This document shows, piece by piece, positions 63,187-64,000 of a DNA stretch of 64,000 bases. Every line of letters starts with the position of its first letter. The first letter of the stretch is position 1. The notes beneath the pieces were generated by a model, which was not told the origin of the DNA, ran no database searches, and saw nothing but the letters and a program-made list of their open reading frames with translations. A program made the position numbers and the translations under genes. Source of the stretch: Nitratireductor soli (GTDB lineage: Bacteria; Pseudomonadota; Alphaproteobacteria; Rhizobiales; Rhizobiaceae); NCBI RefSeq assembly GCF_001050155.1, contig NZ_LFVY01000001.1, forward strand, positions 186,001 to 250,000, read 5' to 3'.

Positions 63187-64000
63187 ATGGAATATTTCCT
63201 CCAGCAGCTTATCAATGGGCTGACGCTGGGTTCCATCTACGGGCTGATCGCCATCGGTTACACGATGGTCTACGGCATCATCGGAATGATCAACTTCGCC
63301 CATGGCGACGTCTTCATGATCGGCGCGTTCATCGCGCTGGCGATGTTCCTGATCCTGACCACCGTTCTGGGGTTCACCTTCCTGCCCGTGGTGTTGCTCA
63401 TCGTCCTGATCGTCTCGATGCTGTTCACATCCGCCTGGGGATGGACGGTGGAGCGCCTGGCCTACCGGCCGTTGCGCGGCTCCTTCCGCCTGGCGCCGCT
63501 GATCACCGCCATCGGCATGTCGATCGTCCTGCAGAACTTCGTCCAGATCACGCAGGGCGCGCGCGTCAAGCCGCTGCCACCGCAGATCCGGGGCGGCGTC
63601 ACGCTGATGCAGGGATCGACCGAGAACGGCACGATTCTGGTGCAGCTTTCCTACATGCAGATGATCATCATCTTCACGACGATCGTCCTGATGGCCGGCT
63701 TCACGCTCCTGATTTCGCGCACGCCGCTCGGTCGCGCCCAGCGCGCCTGCGAACAGGACCGCAAGATGGCCTCGCTGCTCGGCATCAATGTCGACCGCAC
63801 CATCTCGCTGACCTTCGTCATGGGCGCGGCGCTCGCCGCCGTCGCCGGCCTGATGTTCGTCCTGCTGTACGGGGTGATCGACTTCTACATCGGCTTCCTG
63901 GCGGGCGTTAAGGCCTTCACGGCGGCCGTGCTCGGCGGCATCGGCTCATTGCCCGGCGCCATGCTGGGCGGGCTGCTGATCGGCCTGATCGAAGTGTTCT
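63187..64000 (+). CDS. livH: Branched-chain amino-acid ABC permease LivH (5' part)
   Basis: The first 271 codons of a LivH-type permease; the gene continues past the window. The start MEYFLQQLINGLTLGSIYGLIAIGYTMVYGIIGMINFAHGD is diagnostic of the family, with multiple membrane helices and the later SLLGINVDRTISLTFVMGAALAAVAG loop. With LivM, LivG, LivF and a binding protein, expected downstream, it would import leucine, isoleucine, valine or other amides and amino acids. AGGGGAG lies 11 bp before the ATG. Confidence 0.94.
   Translation, partial: MEYFLQQLINGLTLGSIYGLIAIGYTMVYGIIGMINFAHGDVFMIGAFIALAMFLILTTVLGFTFLPVVLLIVLIVSMLFTSAWGWTVERLAYRPLRGSFRLAPLITAIGMSIVLQNFVQITQGARVKPLPPQIRGGVTLMQGSTENGTILVQLSYMQMIIIFTTIVLMAGFTLLISRTPLGRAQRACEQDRKMASLLGINVDRTISLTFVMGAALAAVAGLMFVLLYGVIDFYIGFLAGVKAFTAAVLGGIGSLPGAMLGGLLIGLIEVF

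Overview
The window is GC-rich and densely coded, and it reads as chromosomal DNA of an alphaproteobacterium of the order Rhizobiales, most likely Phyllobacteriaceae-like and salt tolerant. Four things point there: the block accA-xerD-aroK-aroB-CNNM-bolA-dnaJ-cobS-cobT, the aerobic cobaltochelatase genes cobS and cobT, the full ectoine/hydroxyectoine cluster, and many short intergenic repeats resembling the rhizobial RIME mosaic elements. The genus cannot be fixed from the sequence alone. No phage, CRISPR array, plasmid origin or rRNA gene is visible. The only stable RNA gene found is tRNA-Arg(CCT).

Layout. 0-4.4 kb: the tail of dps, a lipid kinase, a PRC-barrel protein, and a dioxygenase/esterase/acetyltransferase operon resembling quinone-detoxification sets. 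4.5-10.2 kb: ectA-ectB-ectC-ectD-ask on the minus strand, with a divergent MarR-type ectR. 10.3-19.3 kb: a GntR regulator, then a seven-gene translationally coupled operon encoding a peptide-type ABC importer and two M20 metallopeptidases. 19.3-25.4 kb: tRNA-Arg, an M20 amidohydrolase, a 420-bp MITE-like inverted-repeat element, a D,D-carboxypeptidase, a CobW GTPase, TusA and an L,D-transpeptidase. 25.9-28.3 kb: a polar amino-acid ABC importer. 28.5-30.5 kb: an unusual regulator paired with a small cytoplasmic beta-propeller protein. 30.6-42.4 kb: the conserved rhizobial block, interrupted by a Phd/PIN toxin-antitoxin pair and by a GFA-family gene between cobS and cobT. 42.6-46.7 kb: hydantoinase/oxoprolinase genes hyuA and hyuB. 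46.9-51.8 kb: a ferredoxin-NADP reductase and an arsenic operon (arsR, LMW-PTP reductase, acr3, arsC, MFS). 51.9-57.8 kb: a DEAD-box helicase, SulP transporter, universal stress protein and a phosphofructokinase with PPi-dependent signature residues. 57.9-62.7 kb: PhnA-like, SRPBCC, DHFR-like and DUF1801 proteins, and a LysR regulator divergent from mmsA. 63.2 kb to the end: the start of a LivH-type branched-chain amino-acid permease.

The genes combine into compatible-solute synthesis (osmotic stress), uptake and intracellular hydrolysis of peptides or N-acylated compounds, arsenate/arsenite detoxification, and cobalamin cobalt insertion. The most unusual sequence-level features are the 420-bp element with 119-bp inverted arms and the RIME-like repeat family. 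Copies of that family have ends containing TAG on both strands, and they supply the stop codons, or even C-terminal codons, of several flanking genes.
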